56,145 nt of DNA from an uncultured bacterium (GCA_937951485.1 CALEDJ010000014.1:1-56145), one strand, 5' to 3'. Shown: positions 17,838 to 26,935, numbered from the stretch's first letter. Notes: a model not told the origin generated them from the letters alone. Numbers and translations: made by a program.

Positions 17838-19229
17838 TCAGGCAATGCGATACGGCGGTTTAAGGCTCCAGCCGTTGAGGTATTCGCGACAGGCCCACTG
17901 GTTGGCTTTTTCGACGGCTTCGCCCGAACCGGAAAAACGCTCCTTTTCCGCATCCCAGAAGAGTTTTGCCCCGGCGACGTAAGAGCAGGTGCCCATGTGG
18001 CAGGTTCGCGTCGTGTTGTGCAGCGTTTCAACGGAGACAACGGGGTCTTTGCGCGACCGGACGCATTCGACGAAGTTCTCCCAATGCGGTTCGTTCATGG
18101 GGCCGCCGCCCTGCTTTTTAGGTTCGCAGCCGCCATTGTTCGGCACGGGAAATATTTCATAGCCGCCACGGTCCACGCGCATGGTGCCGAGCGTGCCATG
18201 GAACAGGATGCCGTGGTCACTGTAGCCTTGGGGCGTGTATGCGTTATAGACGCGGTTGCAGAAAGTCAACAAGTAGTCGTCATACTCCCAGATCACTTCC
18301 AGCGTGTCGGGTGTGGTGCGGTTGTCGGTGACCACATATTTGCCGCCCTGCGCCACGACGCTCTTGGGTTGTTTGTCTTCGCCCAAGGCCCACAGGGCGA
18401 TATCAATAAGGTGTGCGCCCCAATCCGTGATCTTGCCGCCGGAGTATTCCAGGAACCAGCGGAAATGGTAAATCCAGCGGTTGGTATTGAAGGGGCGGTG
18501 CTCGACCCAGCCCTGATGAAACTCCCAGTCGCAACCTGGATATTTCGAGATGTCGTCATCGCCGGGGCCGATGCCCTCCACGGGCAGGCTTTCATGGCTG
18601 AAGGTTTCCGCAAAGGCCACCTTGCCGATGTAACCGCTGCGCACCAGTTCCACGGCCTCCCGGAAATGCGCCCCGCTGCGCTGCATGGTGCCGCCTTGGA
18701 ACACCACCTTGTTGCGGCGCACCGCTTCCACCATGACGCGCCCTTCCTCGATGGTGGTGGACAAAGGCTTCTCGCAATAGATGTCCTTCCCGGCATCCGC
18801 CGCGTATAACGTGCAAAGGCAGTGCCAATGGTCGGGCGTGGAGATCACCACGGCGTCAATGTCCTTCATTTCCAACAGTTCACGGAAGTCGTGGTACGTG
18901 GCGACATTCTCGAACTTCTGCTTGACCATCTGTTCGCCCCGCTTGAGATTGCGGTCATACAGGTCGCACACGGCGATGGGTTGCATATCATCGCGCTGCA
19001 GCACGAATCCCAGGTTGGACCGTCCCATCCCGCCGGTGCCAATGTGTCCGGTAAGGACCTTCTCGTTTGCGCCGAGTACGCCGGCCGGGAGAATAGACTT
19101 GTAGACCCCCGCTTTGGCTTGTTTGCCGATGCTGGACACGGCGGCGGCGCCCGCTGCGACTCCCGCCGCATTTCTGATAAACGAACGACGACTCAGTGGC
19201 TTCTTTTCATCCTGTGGCACATGTGACAT
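17838..19229 (-). CDS. Tat-exported Gfo/Idh/MocA-family oxidoreductase
   Basis: The product is 463 residues. GGAGAGGG lies about 10 nt before ATG 19229. The twin-arginine signal SRRSFI (residues 13-18) precedes an Ala-rich hydrophobic stretch. Rossmann motif GHIGTGGMG (61-69); catalytic EKP at 153-155 (YCEKPLSTTI); C-terminal D-W-G-A-H-L-I-D substrate motif. A periplasmic NAD(P)-linked sugar or sugar-derivative oxidoreductase, expanded in Planctomycetes-like bacteria. First gene of a two-gene unit with the ETP-type paralogue. Confidence 0.92.
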   Translation of the reverse strand: MSHVPQDEKKPLSRRSFIRNAAGVAAGAAAVSSIGKQAKAGVYKSILPAGVLGANEKVLTGHIGTGGMGRSNLGFVLQRDDMQPIAVCDLYDRNLKRGEQMVKQKFENVATYHDFRELLEMKDIDAVVISTPDHWHCLCTLYAADAGKDIYCEKPLSTTIEEGRVMVEAVRRNKVVFQGGTMQRSGAHFREAVELVRSGYIGKVAFAETFSHESLPVEGIGPGDDDISKYPGCDWEFHQGWVEHRPFNTNRWIYHFRWFLEYSGGKITDWGAHLIDIALWALGEDKQPKSVVAQGGKYVVTDNRTTPDTLEVIWEYDDYLLTFCNRVYNAYTPQGYSDHGILFHGTLGTMRVDRGGYEIFPVPNNGGCEPKKQGGGPMNEPHWENFVECVRSRKDPVVSVETLHNTTRTCHMGTCSYVAGAKLFWDAEKERFSGSGEAVEKANQWACREYLNGWSLKPPYRIA

Positions 19230-19545
19230 TGGAAACTATCCCTCTCCGAAAAGCGTTTTCGCCGGCGGAATACCGGCGCACCGGTTAATGAACCCATTGC
19301 ACCTGATAGTACCGATTTTTCGGCTTTCAATGCAAAGAGACGCGGGATTGAGAGGACGTATTCACTCGCGGGGCGCGAATCCGAGCGCTCGACGATACAC
19401 AAGCAATTGGCGTTTGCGGAAATTCACAAGTGCAATTCTTATGGATATCTGTGCAATGTAATCATCCTTGCGCACGGCCGCGCGGCAAAGGGGGTGCAAA
19501 TCACCCGCCCAAGGCGCATTTTTGCCTATACAGGCCGGCAATAAT
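19230..19545. other. Divergent intergenic region
   Basis: It separates the divergent Gfo/Idh/MocA unit from acpP. No credible gene. The acpP promoter is at its right end; I could not choose a promoter for the leftward unit. Confidence 0.6.
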
Positions 19546-19574
19546 TTGAAGTCGAACATTTCACCCGGTTATAC
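19546..19574 (+). promoter_or_regulatory. Sigma-70-type promoter of acpP-fabF-rnc-hppA
   Basis: TTGAAG (19546-19551), a 17-bp spacer, TTATAC (19569-19574). The leader to the acpP start is about 65 nt. No FapR-type operator is evident. Confidence 0.6.
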
Positions 19575-19645
19575 TTGCGCCACTTCAGACAGCGACGCGA
19601 AAGACGGCGCCTGTCAATTCCGTGTGTGCCAAAGGAGGTGATGCC

Positions 19646-19897
19646 ATGGGAACCGATGCCAATATTGCCGAGACCATTCGCAAGATCATCGCGGAGCGGC
19701 TGGACCGCAAACTTGAGGAGGTGGTGGATGAGGCGCGTTTCATTGATGATCTTGGCGCCGATTCGCTGGACCAGACGGAACTGCTGATGGCGCTTGAAGA
19801 AGAGTTCAACATCGAAATTGACGATGACGCCAACAACATCGAGACGGTGGGGGACGCCATCAAGTATATTGAAGCCCGTCTTGAAAAAAGTGCATAA
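19646..19897 (+). CDS. acpP: Acyl carrier protein
   Basis: Start at ATG 19646, preceded by AAAGGAGGTGAT, a near-perfect ribosome binding site; an upstream in-frame GTG at 19622 lies before that site. The product is 83 residues, normal for ACP. The phosphopantetheine serine sits in GADSLD, followed by the acidic helix [15 protein letters not shown]. It carries growing acyl chains in type II fatty-acid synthesis. First gene of acpP-fabF-rnc, a common bacterial order. Confidence 0.97.
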   Translation: MGTDANIAETIRKIIAERLDRKLEEVVDEARFIDDLGADSLDQTELLMALEEEFNIEIDDDANNIETVGDAIKYIEARLEKSA

Positions 19898-20002
19898 CCA
19901 TCGCCCGCGCCATGCGGACGTTCTTGAATAGAGCAACGATTTCAGTCACTCGGCCCGTGGGGCTTGCGCCACGGGCTGGGTCGCATAAGGACGGCCATAA
20001 GC

Positions 20003-21226
20003 ATGAAAGTGGTGATTACAGGGATGGGTGTCGTCTCCCCGGCCGGGAATGATGTTCAGACCTTTTGGCAGACACTTTGCGCCGGGAAATCCTGCATTCG
20101 CCGGATAGAACATTTTGATACGGCGGACTGCGCATCGAGAATCGCCGGCATGGCGGCGGATGTCATCCCGGCGGGACTTGGCCCCAAGGATATCCGGCGC
20201 CAGAGTCGTTTCACCCTCTTTGCCATGGAATCGGCGGACCAGGCGTGGCGCCAGGCCGGGATTGATATTTCCCGCGAAAACCCCTATCGTTGCGGCGTCA
20301 TTATCGGTTCCGGCATCGGGGGCATTGACAAAATTTATGAGAACTGTGTACGGTGTCATGAACATGGGGCAAAACGCGTTTCGCCCTTCATGATGCCGCA
20401 GGCCCTGAGCAACATGGGGGCGGGCATTGTCGCCATCAGGCTGGGCCTGAAAGGACCGAACCGCGCCGTGGTGACCGCATGCGCCACCGGCACCCAGGCC
20501 ATAGGCGAAGCGGCAGACCTTATCCGGATGAACAAGGCCGATGTGATGGTGGCGGGGGGCGTGGAAACGCCCGTGCTGCGCTTCGGCCTGGCGACCTTCG
20601 GCTCCATGCGGGCCTTGTCCACCCGAAACGATGCGCCGGAGCGGGCGAGCCGCCCCTTCGATGCCGACCGCGACGGTTTTGTAATGGCCGAGGGGGCGGC
20701 GGCCTTCGTGCTGGAGTCGGAGGCGCACGCGCGGGAACGGGGCGCGGCCATTCTGGCGGAAGTGGCCGGCATGGGCGAATCGTGCGACGCCTATCACGTC
20801 ACCGCGCCCTGTCCGGACGGCAGCGGCCCCGCCGAGGCGATGCGCGCGGCCCTGCGCGATGCGGCGCTGAACCCATCAGATATAGATTATTACAACGCCC
20901 ATGGCACCAGTACGAAACTGAACGATATCAGCGAGGCCCGCTCATTAAAGATGGTTTTTGGAGACGCGATGCCGCCGGTGAGTTCCACCAAGTCCATGAT
21001 GGGTCATTTGCTGGGCGCGGCGGGCGCTGTCGAGGCCGTGGTCTGCGTGATGAGCATTCTGGAGGGGGTGATGCCGCCCAATATCAACTATGAAACGCCG
21101 GACCCGGAATGCGATGTAAATGTGGTGGCGAACACGGCGAGGGAGGCAAAGGTTGCAATTGCCATGTCAAACTCGCTAGGATTCGGAGGTCACAACGCGT
21201 CCATTATATTCAGACGCCATGAATGA
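20003..21226 (+). CDS. fabF: 3-oxoacyl-[acyl-carrier-protein] synthase II
   Basis: Start at ATG 20003 (MKVVITGMGVVSPAGND), the usual FabF opening; the ribosome binding site is weak. The product is 407 residues. Catalytic triad: Cys160 (VTACATGTQ), His300 (NAHGTST) and His335 (KSMMGHLLGAAG). It condenses acyl-ACP with malonyl-ACP. It follows acpP by 105 bp and overlaps rnc by 8 bp, which points to translational coupling. Confidence 0.97.
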   Translation: MKVVITGMGVVSPAGNDVQTFWQTLCAGKSCIRRIEHFDTADCASRIAGMAADVIPAGLGPKDIRRQSRFTLFAMESADQAWRQAGIDISRENPYRCGVIIGSGIGGIDKIYENCVRCHEHGAKRVSPFMMPQALSNMGAGIVAIRLGLKGPNRAVVTACATGTQAIGEAADLIRMNKADVMVAGGVETPVLRFGLATFGSMRALSTRNDAPERASRPFDADRDGFVMAEGAAAFVLESEAHARERGAAILAEVAGMGESCDAYHVTAPCPDGSGPAEAMRAALRDAALNPSDIDYYNAHGTSTKLNDISEARSLKMVFGDAMPPVSSTKSMMGHLLGAAGAVEAVVCVMSILEGVMPPNINYETPDPECDVNVVANTAREAKVAIAMSNSLGFGGHNASIIFRRHE

Positions 21227-21974
21227 CACCAAAGAACGCGCGGAGACGCTCCGGGTTTTGGCGGCCCGCTTGGGGATTGCGGTTCAAAACATGACGTTGT
21301 TGGACCGCGCGCTGACACATGCTTCCGTAGTGGCGGAAGCGAGCGGGTCCCTGTTGGACTATGAATCGCTGGAATTTCTTGGGGATGCGGTGCTGGGTCT
21401 GGCGGTGGCGGATTATCTCTTCGCGAAGTATCCCGATCGGACGCCGGGCGAATACAGCCGGATGCGGGCGGGGGTGGTGAGCAGACGCAGCGTGGCGCGT
21501 GTGGCCCATGAATTAGACATTGCGCCGGCCATTCGCCTGGGAAAGGGCGAAGAACATTCCGGAGGCCGGCAACGGACCGCGCTGGTGGCGGATTGCCTGG
21601 AAGCGTTGATCGGTGCGGTTTATCTGGACAGCGGCTGGGAGGCGGCGCGGGACTTTGTGACGCGATCGTTTCGGCGTGAATTGCAGAATGCCTGCGGCGA
21701 GAAGGAAGTCTGGGATTTCAAGTCCTGCCTGCAAAACCATTGCCAGGCGGAGCGCATTGCGCTACCGGTGTTCAAAGTGATCCGGTCCGAGGGACCCGAT
21801 CACTGCAAAGAATTTGAAGTGGAAGTATGGGTTCGGGGCCAGCCGATGGGTCGCGGACGGGGTACGAGCAAAAAGGAAGCGGAGCAGAACGCTGCGCGCG
21901 AGGCTCTGGAGCGCGAAGGGCATCACTTCGGCCAAGGCAACGGCGTGGTGAAAAAGAAAGGAGAAAAGGAGTAA
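21219..21974 (+). CDS. rnc: Ribonuclease III
   Basis: The product is 251 residues; ATG 21219 lies within the last codons of fabF. The RNase III signature is ESLEFLGDAV (about residues 49-58), and the second acidic pair is in DCLEALIGAVYLDSG. A C-terminal double-stranded RNA-binding domain (about 168-236) ends in GTSKKEAEQNAAREAL. It cuts double-stranded RNA in rRNA and mRNA processing. The stop codon is 2 nt before the hppA start. Confidence 0.96.
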   Translation: MNDTKERAETLRVLAARLGIAVQNMTLLDRALTHASVVAEASGSLLDYESLEFLGDAVLGLAVADYLFAKYPDRTPGEYSRMRAGVVSRRSVARVAHELDIAPAIRLGKGEEHSGGRQRTALVADCLEALIGAVYLDSGWEAARDFVTRSFRRELQNACGEKEVWDFKSCLQNHCQAERIALPVFKVIRSEGPDHCKEFEVEVWVRGQPMGRGRGTSKKEAEQNAAREALEREGHHFGQGNGVVKKKGEKE

Positions 21975-21976
21975 TT

Positions 21977-24022
21977 ATGGACCGGTTTTTATGGGCTTCT
22001 GGAATAGCGAGCCTGTGTGCGTTGGTGTTTGTGGCGTATTTGATCAAGTACGTCCTTTCCAAGCCGCAGGGCAATGAAACGATGGCCCGTCTGTCGCGGG
22101 CGGTGCAGGAAGGGGCGCTGGCGTTCCTGTTTCGGGAATACCGCTATGTCTTGAGCACAGCGCTCGTGCTGGCGATTGGCATTGCCGTCCTTGGCGGGCT
22201 GCGCCCGGACCTGCCGCTGGGCTGGAAAACGTCGGTGGCGTTCCTCATTGGAGCGCTGGCCAGCACCATGGCGGGCTTCCTGGGTATGTTCATCGCCACG
22301 CGCGCCAATGCGCGCACGACGGCGGCGGCGCAAAGCGGCGGCGTCAAGGCGGCACTGGATGTGGCCATCAGCGGCGGAGCGGTTATGGGCATGGGCGTGG
22401 TCGGCATTGCGCTGCTCGGACTTGCCATTGTGTATAAGATTTTCCTGGGCGAGTCGCAGATCGTGAACGGCTACGCTATGGGCGCTTCGCTGGTGGCGCT
22501 GTTTGCGCGTTCCGGCGGCGGTATTTATACCAAGGGCGCGGATATGGGCGCGGACCTCGTGGGCAAGGTGGAAGCGGGGATTCCGGAAGACGACCCGCGC
22601 AATCCCGCCGTGATTGCCGATAATGTGGGCGACAACGTGGGTGACGTGGCAGGCCTTGGCGCAGACCTGCTTGAATCCTATGTGGAATCCATCATAGCGA
22701 GCCTGGCGGTGGCGACGATTATCACGCCGACCGTGGCTGGCAGCGGTTATGCACAGGCGTTTCCGTTCTTTACAGCGGCCATCGGTATTTTTGCGTCCAT
22801 TATCGGTGTGATGTACGTGAAAACGTTTGCGCAGAGCAATCCGCAGGGGGCGTTGATGAACGGCACCTACCTCAGCGCTCTGCTCGCCATTGCCGGGGTC
22901 TTCGGATATGCCTGGCTGAAAGGATCTGATTTCGAATTGGATGGGCATGTTTACAGATGGTACGGCCCGGCGATGGCGTGTGTGCTGGGCATCATTTCCG
23001 GCGGGGTGGTCGGGTTTGTAAGCGAATACTTTACTTCCAGTAAATATAAACCCGTGAAGAAACTGGCGGAAAGCGCCCAGTCCGGTCCGGCCATTGCCGT
23101 GACCGAAGGCACTGCGGTCGGCATGCAAAGCACCGCGGGACCGGTCATCGTTCTCGCGATCGCCATCATCGCCGCCTATCATTTCTGCGGCATGTACGGT
23201 GTGGCCATCGCGGCGCTCGGCATGCTGGCAACCACTGGCATGGTCGTTGCCGTGGACGCCTACGGCCCCATTGCCGACAACGCGGGCGGCATTGCGGAAA
23301 TGGCAGGACTTGACCCCTCCGTGCGCAAGATTACGGACAACCTGGATGCGGTGGGCAACACCACGGCGGCCATTGGCAAAGGATTCGCCATCGGCAGCGC
23401 GGCGTTTGCGGCGATCGGCCTGCTGAGCGCGTTCATGTTGTCGGCCAGACTCCAGCCAACAGCCGTTACCTTGCTCGAGCCGAAAATTCTTGCGGGCATT
23501 CTGGTCGGCGGCATGCTGCCGTTTCTGTTTTCCTCGATGCTGTTTCGTGCCGTGGGCACTTGCGCTTATGCCATGATTGAAGAAGTGCGCCGTCAATTCC
23601 GCGAAACGCCGGGCCTGAAAGAGGGCAAGGAAGGCGTGCATCCTGACAGCACCCGATGCGTTGATATCGCGACGCGCGGCGCAATCAAGGGCATGATGCT
23701 GCCCGGTTTCATGGCCATCGGCTTCCCCGTGGTCATCGGGTTTTCCTTGGGCGCGGAAGGCCTGGCCGGCATGCTGGTCGGCGCGATTGTCACGGGCGTC
23801 ATGCTCGGCATTCAGACCGCCAACTCCGGCGGCGCGATGGATAACGCCAAGAAGTACATCGAAGAAGGCCACTTCGGCGGAAAAGGTTCCGAGGCGCACA
23901 AGGCGGCGGTGGTCGGCGACACCGTCGGTGATCCGCTCAAGGACACCGTCGGGCCGTCCATCAATATCCTCATCAAGTTGATGTGCGTTATTTCGCTCGT
24001 GCTCGCGCCGCTGTTCATTTAG
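21977..24022 (+). CDS. hppA: Membrane-bound ion-translocating pyrophosphatase, K+-dependent type
   Basis: Start at ATG 21977, with AAAGGAG 6-7 nt upstream and overlapping the end of rnc. The product is 681 residues with about 16 membrane segments. The PPi/Mg-binding motif runs from GGGIYTKGADMGADLVGK through DDPRNPAVIADNVGDNVGD; the C-terminal motif is VVGDTVGDPLKDTVGP. The site that sets potassium dependence reads GNTTAAIGKG (Ala where K+-independent enzymes have Lys), so a K+-dependent enzyme is expected; many of these pump Na+, but the pumped ion cannot be settled by eye. It converts pyrophosphate energy into an ion gradient. Its place behind rnc is unusual. Confidence 0.95.
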   Translation: MDRFLWASGIASLCALVFVAYLIKYVLSKPQGNETMARLSRAVQEGALAFLFREYRYVLSTALVLAIGIAVLGGLRPDLPLGWKTSVAFLIGALASTMAGFLGMFIATRANARTTAAAQSGGVKAALDVAISGGAVMGMGVVGIALLGLAIVYKIFLGESQIVNGYAMGASLVALFARSGGGIYTKGADMGADLVGKVEAGIPEDDPRNPAVIADNVGDNVGDVAGLGADLLESYVESIIASLAVATIITPTVAGSGYAQAFPFFTAAIGIFASIIGVMYVKTFAQSNPQGALMNGTYLSALLAIAGVFGYAWLKGSDFELDGHVYRWYGPAMACVLGIISGGVVGFVSEYFTSSKYKPVKKLAESAQSGPAIAVTEGTAVGMQSTAGPVIVLAIAIIAAYHFCGMYGVAIAALGMLATTGMVVAVDAYGPIADNAGGIAEMAGLDPSVRKITDNLDAVGNTTAAIGKGFAIGSAAFAAIGLLSAFMLSARLQPTAVTLLEPKILAGILVGGMLPFLFSSMLFRAVGTCAYAMIEEVRRQFRETPGLKEGKEGVHPDSTRCVDIATRGAIKGMMLPGFMAIGFPVVIGFSLGAEGLAGMLVGAIVTGVMLGIQTANSGGAMDNAKKYIEEGHFGGKGSEAHKAAVVGDTVGDPLKDTVGPSINILIKLMCVISLVLAPLFI

Positions 24023-24050
24023 CCGTTGCGCGTTTTCCCCTGTAATATCA

Positions 24051-24084
24051 AGGGCCTCCAGCAACCGCTGGAGGCCCTTTCTTT
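24051..24084 (+). terminator. Intrinsic terminator after hppA
   Basis: A perfect 12-bp stem, AGGGCCTCCAGC (24051-24062) with GCTGGAGGCCCT (24067-24078), AACC loop, then TTCTTT. It ends the acpP-hppA unit. Confidence 0.9.
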
Positions 24085-24170
24085 GCTTCGACCGCGCCGC
24101 ATCTCTCCCGTCCGATCGGTCCAATCCGCCTGATCCGTCCGATGTGGACCCGACGGTCCCGCGTGTCACG

Positions 24171-25217
24171 TCACGCGCGGCGGCACGCCGTAATGGACAG
24201 GATCCCCATCAGTGTGAGCCATCCTGCCAGTCCCGCGACGGGGAGTTTGGCGAAGCCGCCGGAGGCATAGGCCAATCCGTCGGCAATCGCGGTAATCTGG
24301 CCGGTGACGGGATTGTAGATGGCCCTGGTATAGGCGTTCACGCCGCTGGGGTCCAGCGTCTCGATGACAGCGCCCGTGTCGGGATCTACGATTTGTATCC
24401 CCCCCGGCAGTGCCCAACCGAAAGCGCCGCTGATGACCAACCGGCCATCCGGCATGACCCCATTCACGCCGCCGCTGAAAAATGCGCCGGGGGCACCGAT
24501 CAGCACGCCGTCCCCCGCCCAATCCAGCGTGCCGCCGGTTTCATAGGCGTTGATCAGGGCGGTGACGGAAAACGCGCGCAACTCAAGAGAGGCCGCGTCC
24601 ATCGCGTAGAGGCGGTCTCGGGCATGGTCCACTGCCAGTGAAGCGGACCAGCCCGGCTTCTGAACTACTGTCTCGCCCTTGGGCGGTGCTGGTTTGTATA
24701 GCACCGGCGCAGGCAACGATTTTTCATCGCGCAGGTCGTGCACCACAATTACGCTGTTCATCCAGTCGCCCGCACCGGCGTCAATCGCCACCAGGTCTTC
24801 GGTAAGAAATACGGCGGCGTAATGCGGGAGCACGGCGACCACAGCGTCCGGCGCAAAATCGCGCGGCGCAGCCGGATCAAATCGGTAAATGCGATCCAGC
24901 CACGGGTCTGCGCCCCAGCCTCCTGCGCCCAGCAGCGCCGTCCGGCCGCTCGGCGACAACGCAAGAAAGGCGGGGTCGCCTTCATAACCCTGTGCTTTCA
25001 GCGAAAAACCATCTACCTGCGCCCATGCCTGCAAATAAACACCGTCCCCGTTCCACAACAGGAGCCGCCCGTCGGGCAGGGCTGCGCCCACCACGCTATA
25101 GCGTTCAGGCGAGGGGAAGTTCTCATAGCGTTGAAATGCGTCGGCGTGCGTGGCGAACATCGTCAGCGCCGCTGCCGCCAGAATCAAAGAAACTCTCGTT
25201 GAAATACCCTGTTTCAT
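24171..25217 (-). CDS. Secreted beta-propeller-like protein with sorting tail, under cobalamin riboswitch
   Basis: Start at ATG 25217 (MKQGISTRVSLILAAAALTM), with GAAAGGGA 6 nt upstream. The product is 348 residues; the signal peptide ends at THADA|FQ. The body consists of repeated blade-like units with Asp/Gly turns, e.g. LPDGRLLLWNGDG, LSPSGRTALLGAGG, AVDHARDRLYAMD, MPDGRLVISG and DPDTGAVIETLDP, the pattern of six- or seven-bladed YVTN-type propellers. The last 24 residues, LPVAGLAGWL then a hydrophobic span and CRRA, look like an exosortase sorting signal and share P-x-A-G-x-x-G with the mosaic protein at 3533. A cobalamin riboswitch lies upstream on the same strand. Inference: a surface-anchored corrinoid-binding protein, analogous to the Bacteroides BtuG propeller. 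A cobalamin-related role in other secreted steps is possible. Confidence 0.82.
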   Translation of the reverse strand: MKQGISTRVSLILAAAALTMFATHADAFQRYENFPSPERYSVVGAALPDGRLLLWNGDGVYLQAWAQVDGFSLKAQGYEGDPAFLALSPSGRTALLGAGGWGADPWLDRIYRFDPAAPRDFAPDAVVAVLPHYAAVFLTEDLVAIDAGAGDWMNSVIVVHDLRDEKSLPAPVLYKPAPPKGETVVQKPGWSASLAVDHARDRLYAMDAASLELRAFSVTALINAYETGGTLDWAGDGVLIGAPGAFFSGGVNGVMPDGRLVISGAFGWALPGGIQIVDPDTGAVIETLDPSGVNAYTRAIYNPVTGQITAIADGLAYASGGFAKLPVAGLAGWLTLMGILSITACRRA

Positions 25218-25361
25218 TGGGATTCCCTTTCGATATTTCCGGAACATGCTCCGGGGTTGAATGGCCAGTCATCGAAGGGGAAAAGCAGGCAGGAAGAGAT
25301 CATTTCAGGAGGGATCATCCTTCCCTGCGGCAACTTTTCCGCGAAATTGCTACAGCGAAAA

Positions 25362-25513
25362 CGGTGTCAGACAGGTTTTCTGGCTTCCGGATCATCCTAC
25401 CGGCCACCCCTTCCCATCCCCTGTGGGACAGTGGGTTCCGCGTGGCCTTCGTCCCCGGTCACAGCAGCGCGACTGCGACGGATTTGCACCGTGCTTCCCT
25501 CGTTCTGAGACCG
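25362..25513 (-). promoter_or_regulatory. Cobalamin (B12) riboswitch
   Basis: Read on the minus strand. The closing stem is CGGTCTCAG (25505-25513) with CTGACACCG (25362-25370), 8 of 9 paired. Inside follow GGTGCAAATCCG (25479-25490), CCCACTG (25429-25435), TGGGAAGG (25409-25416) and the 3' B12 box GCCAGAAAACCTGTC (25370-25384), in the order and spacing of the adenosylcobalamin-type aptamer. About 145 nt separate it from ATG 25217. That stretch holds two hairpins, one (CCGGA/TCCGG) close to the ribosome binding site, so control of translation initiation is plausible. No other gene lies in between. Confidence 0.93.
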
Positions 25514-25708
25514 TCCGGCGAAGCGATGTCGCTCTTTCTCATCCCTCCTTTCCAATGGTTGCGCTTCGCATGCGACAGGGCGAAGTATAGCGCACGGCGA
25601 ACCCGAAAGCAATGTGGCAGACCGAACACGAATGGATTGTGGCTGATCATTGACATTTGCCGGGACGAGATTCAGACTGGTCTTTGACCAGCCTGAAAGG
25701 AATTTGAG

Positions 25709-25948
25709 ATGGGCGCTGTGGGCGCCTGTGAGGCGAAAACCTATTTTGCGGAGTTACTGGACCGGGTGCAGGAGGGGGAACGCATCACGATTACACGGCA
25801 CGGCATGCCTGTTGACGGGCTGACGGCGTCCAACGAAGAGACCGCGCAGCGCGCGGAAGAGATAGTCGCGGGGTTGCGCGAGTACGGAAAAGGGCTGCGG
25901 CTCCGGGGCTTGTCCGTTTGCAAAGCCATCGAGGAGGGACTGCGTTGA
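25709..25948 (+). CDS. Phd/YefM-type antitoxin, orphan
   Basis: The product is 79 residues; GGAATTTGAG precedes ATG 25709. The N-terminus GACEAKTYFAELLDRVQEGERITITRHG matches the Phd/YefM DNA-binding fold (helix, then strand with ITRHG), and the C-terminal helix would bind a toxin. The toxin frame that should follow is cut short after a few codons (see 25945). Antitoxins of this family normally repress their own operon. Confidence 0.82.
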   Translation: MGAVGACEAKTYFAELLDRVQEGERITITRHGMPVDGLTASNEETAQRAEEIVAGLREYGKGLRLRGLSVCKAIEEGLR

Positions 25949-25980
25949 ATCCCGTCTTCGTCGTGGCCTGCGCGGCGATC
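25945..25980 (+). pseudogene. Stump of a PIN-domain (VapC-like) toxin gene
   Basis: A TTG overlapping the antitoxin stop (TTGA) opens NPVFVVACAAI, which resembles a VapC N-terminus (FVVDxSxA) with the first catalytic Asp replaced. After about 12 codons the frame runs into the 3' end of the minus-strand aldolase gene and no longer resembles a PIN domain. A 12-bp direct repeat, GCGGCGATCAGT, at 25972-25983 and 25995-26006 flanks the break. Confidence 0.45.
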
Positions 25981-26935
25981 AGTCCACGCCCTCTGCGGCG
26001 ATCAGTTCGTCATAGAACTCAACGATGCTGCGGGTGTTGTTGCCGCCGATGGAGGATTTGACAAAGGCGAGCGCGGCGCGGGGATGTTTGTTGAGGCTGC
26101 CGGTGATCATGTAGGGCAGTTCGTAGCCCCACTTGAGTTCGGTCTGCATTTTCATGAAGTACTTTTCCGCAAGCGCCAGCACGGGTCCCAGCCGGAATTT
26201 CGGATTCTTCAGGAAAGACAGCAGCAGTTCGGTGGTGCAGTTGCCTCCGGCGCGGCCCATGCCATAGATGGAACCGTCCACATAGTTGATGTTCTTGATG
26301 ATGCCTTCGATGGTGTTGGCGAAGGCGAGTTGCTGGTTGTTATGGCAGTGGATGCCGAGTTCCTTGCCGGGGAGTTTGGCCCGGTATTTGTCGGCGAGAT
26401 AATGGATTTGCTCGGAGTAGAAGTAACCGAAACTGTCCACCAGATAAACGACGTCCACGTTGGTTTCGGCCAGTTGGTCCAGCGCCTCGTCGAGATCCGG
26501 TTCCAGATTGGTGGATACGGCCATGATGTTGCAGGTGACCTCGTAGCCGAGGTCCTTGATGTGGCGAATCATATGGATTGCCTTGTCAATCTCCTTGACA
26601 TATGTGGCCACGCGATACATGGAGACGATGGACTGGTCCGCCGGCACGATGGTGCCGTAGTCGGTGCGTCCGACATCGCACATGACGGAGATTTTGGTGT
26701 CGCATTTGTAGGCGACTTCCCGCAGGTCTTCCTCGTCGCAAAAGCGCCACGGGCCGGATTCCTTGGGCGAAAACATCTTCTTGTCGGCGCGGTAGCCGAG
26801 TTCGACATAATCCACCCCGGCCTCCACCAACCCTTGAAAGACATCCCGCACCATCTCCTTGGAGAATTCCCAGTTGTTCATGAGTCCGCCGTCGCGGATG
26901 GTGCAATCCAACACCTTGATCTGCGGTCTGTACAT
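25979..26935 (-). CDS. DRE-TIM metallolyase / HMGL-like aldolase
   Basis: Start at ATG 26935, with GGAGAGGA upstream; a longer frame to 27028 has no supporting site. The product is 318 residues. N-terminal VLDCTIRDGG (residues 8-17) is the DRE-TIM signature with catalytic Arg-Asp; GIHCHNN (His196, His198) supplies metal ligands. The family includes 4-hydroxy-2-oxovalerate aldolase, HMG-CoA lyase and isopropylmalate synthase. This short version, without the C-terminal regulatory or communication domain, is like the stand-alone aldolases found near sugar or surface-polysaccharide genes. The substrate is not determined. Confidence 0.88.
   Translation of the reverse strand: MYRPQIKVLDCTIRDGGLMNNWEFSKEMVRDVFQGLVEAGVDYVELGYRADKKMFSPKESGPWRFCDEEDLREVAYKCDTKISVMCDVGRTDYGTIVPADQSIVSMYRVATYVKEIDKAIHMIRHIKDLGYEVTCNIMAVSTNLEPDLDEALDQLAETNVDVVYLVDSFGYFYSEQIHYLADKYRAKLPGKELGIHCHNNQQLAFANTIEGIIKNINYVDGSIYGMGRAGGNCTTELLLSFLKNPKFRLGPVLALAEKYFMKMQTELKWGYELPYMITGSLNKHPRAALAFVKSSIGGNNTRSIVEFYDELIAAEGVD

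Noticed and set aside
25257-25687. Small plus-strand genes across the riboswitch
   Set aside because: The sequence is explained by a structured RNA on the minus strand; the plus-strand frames have no similarity or start sites.
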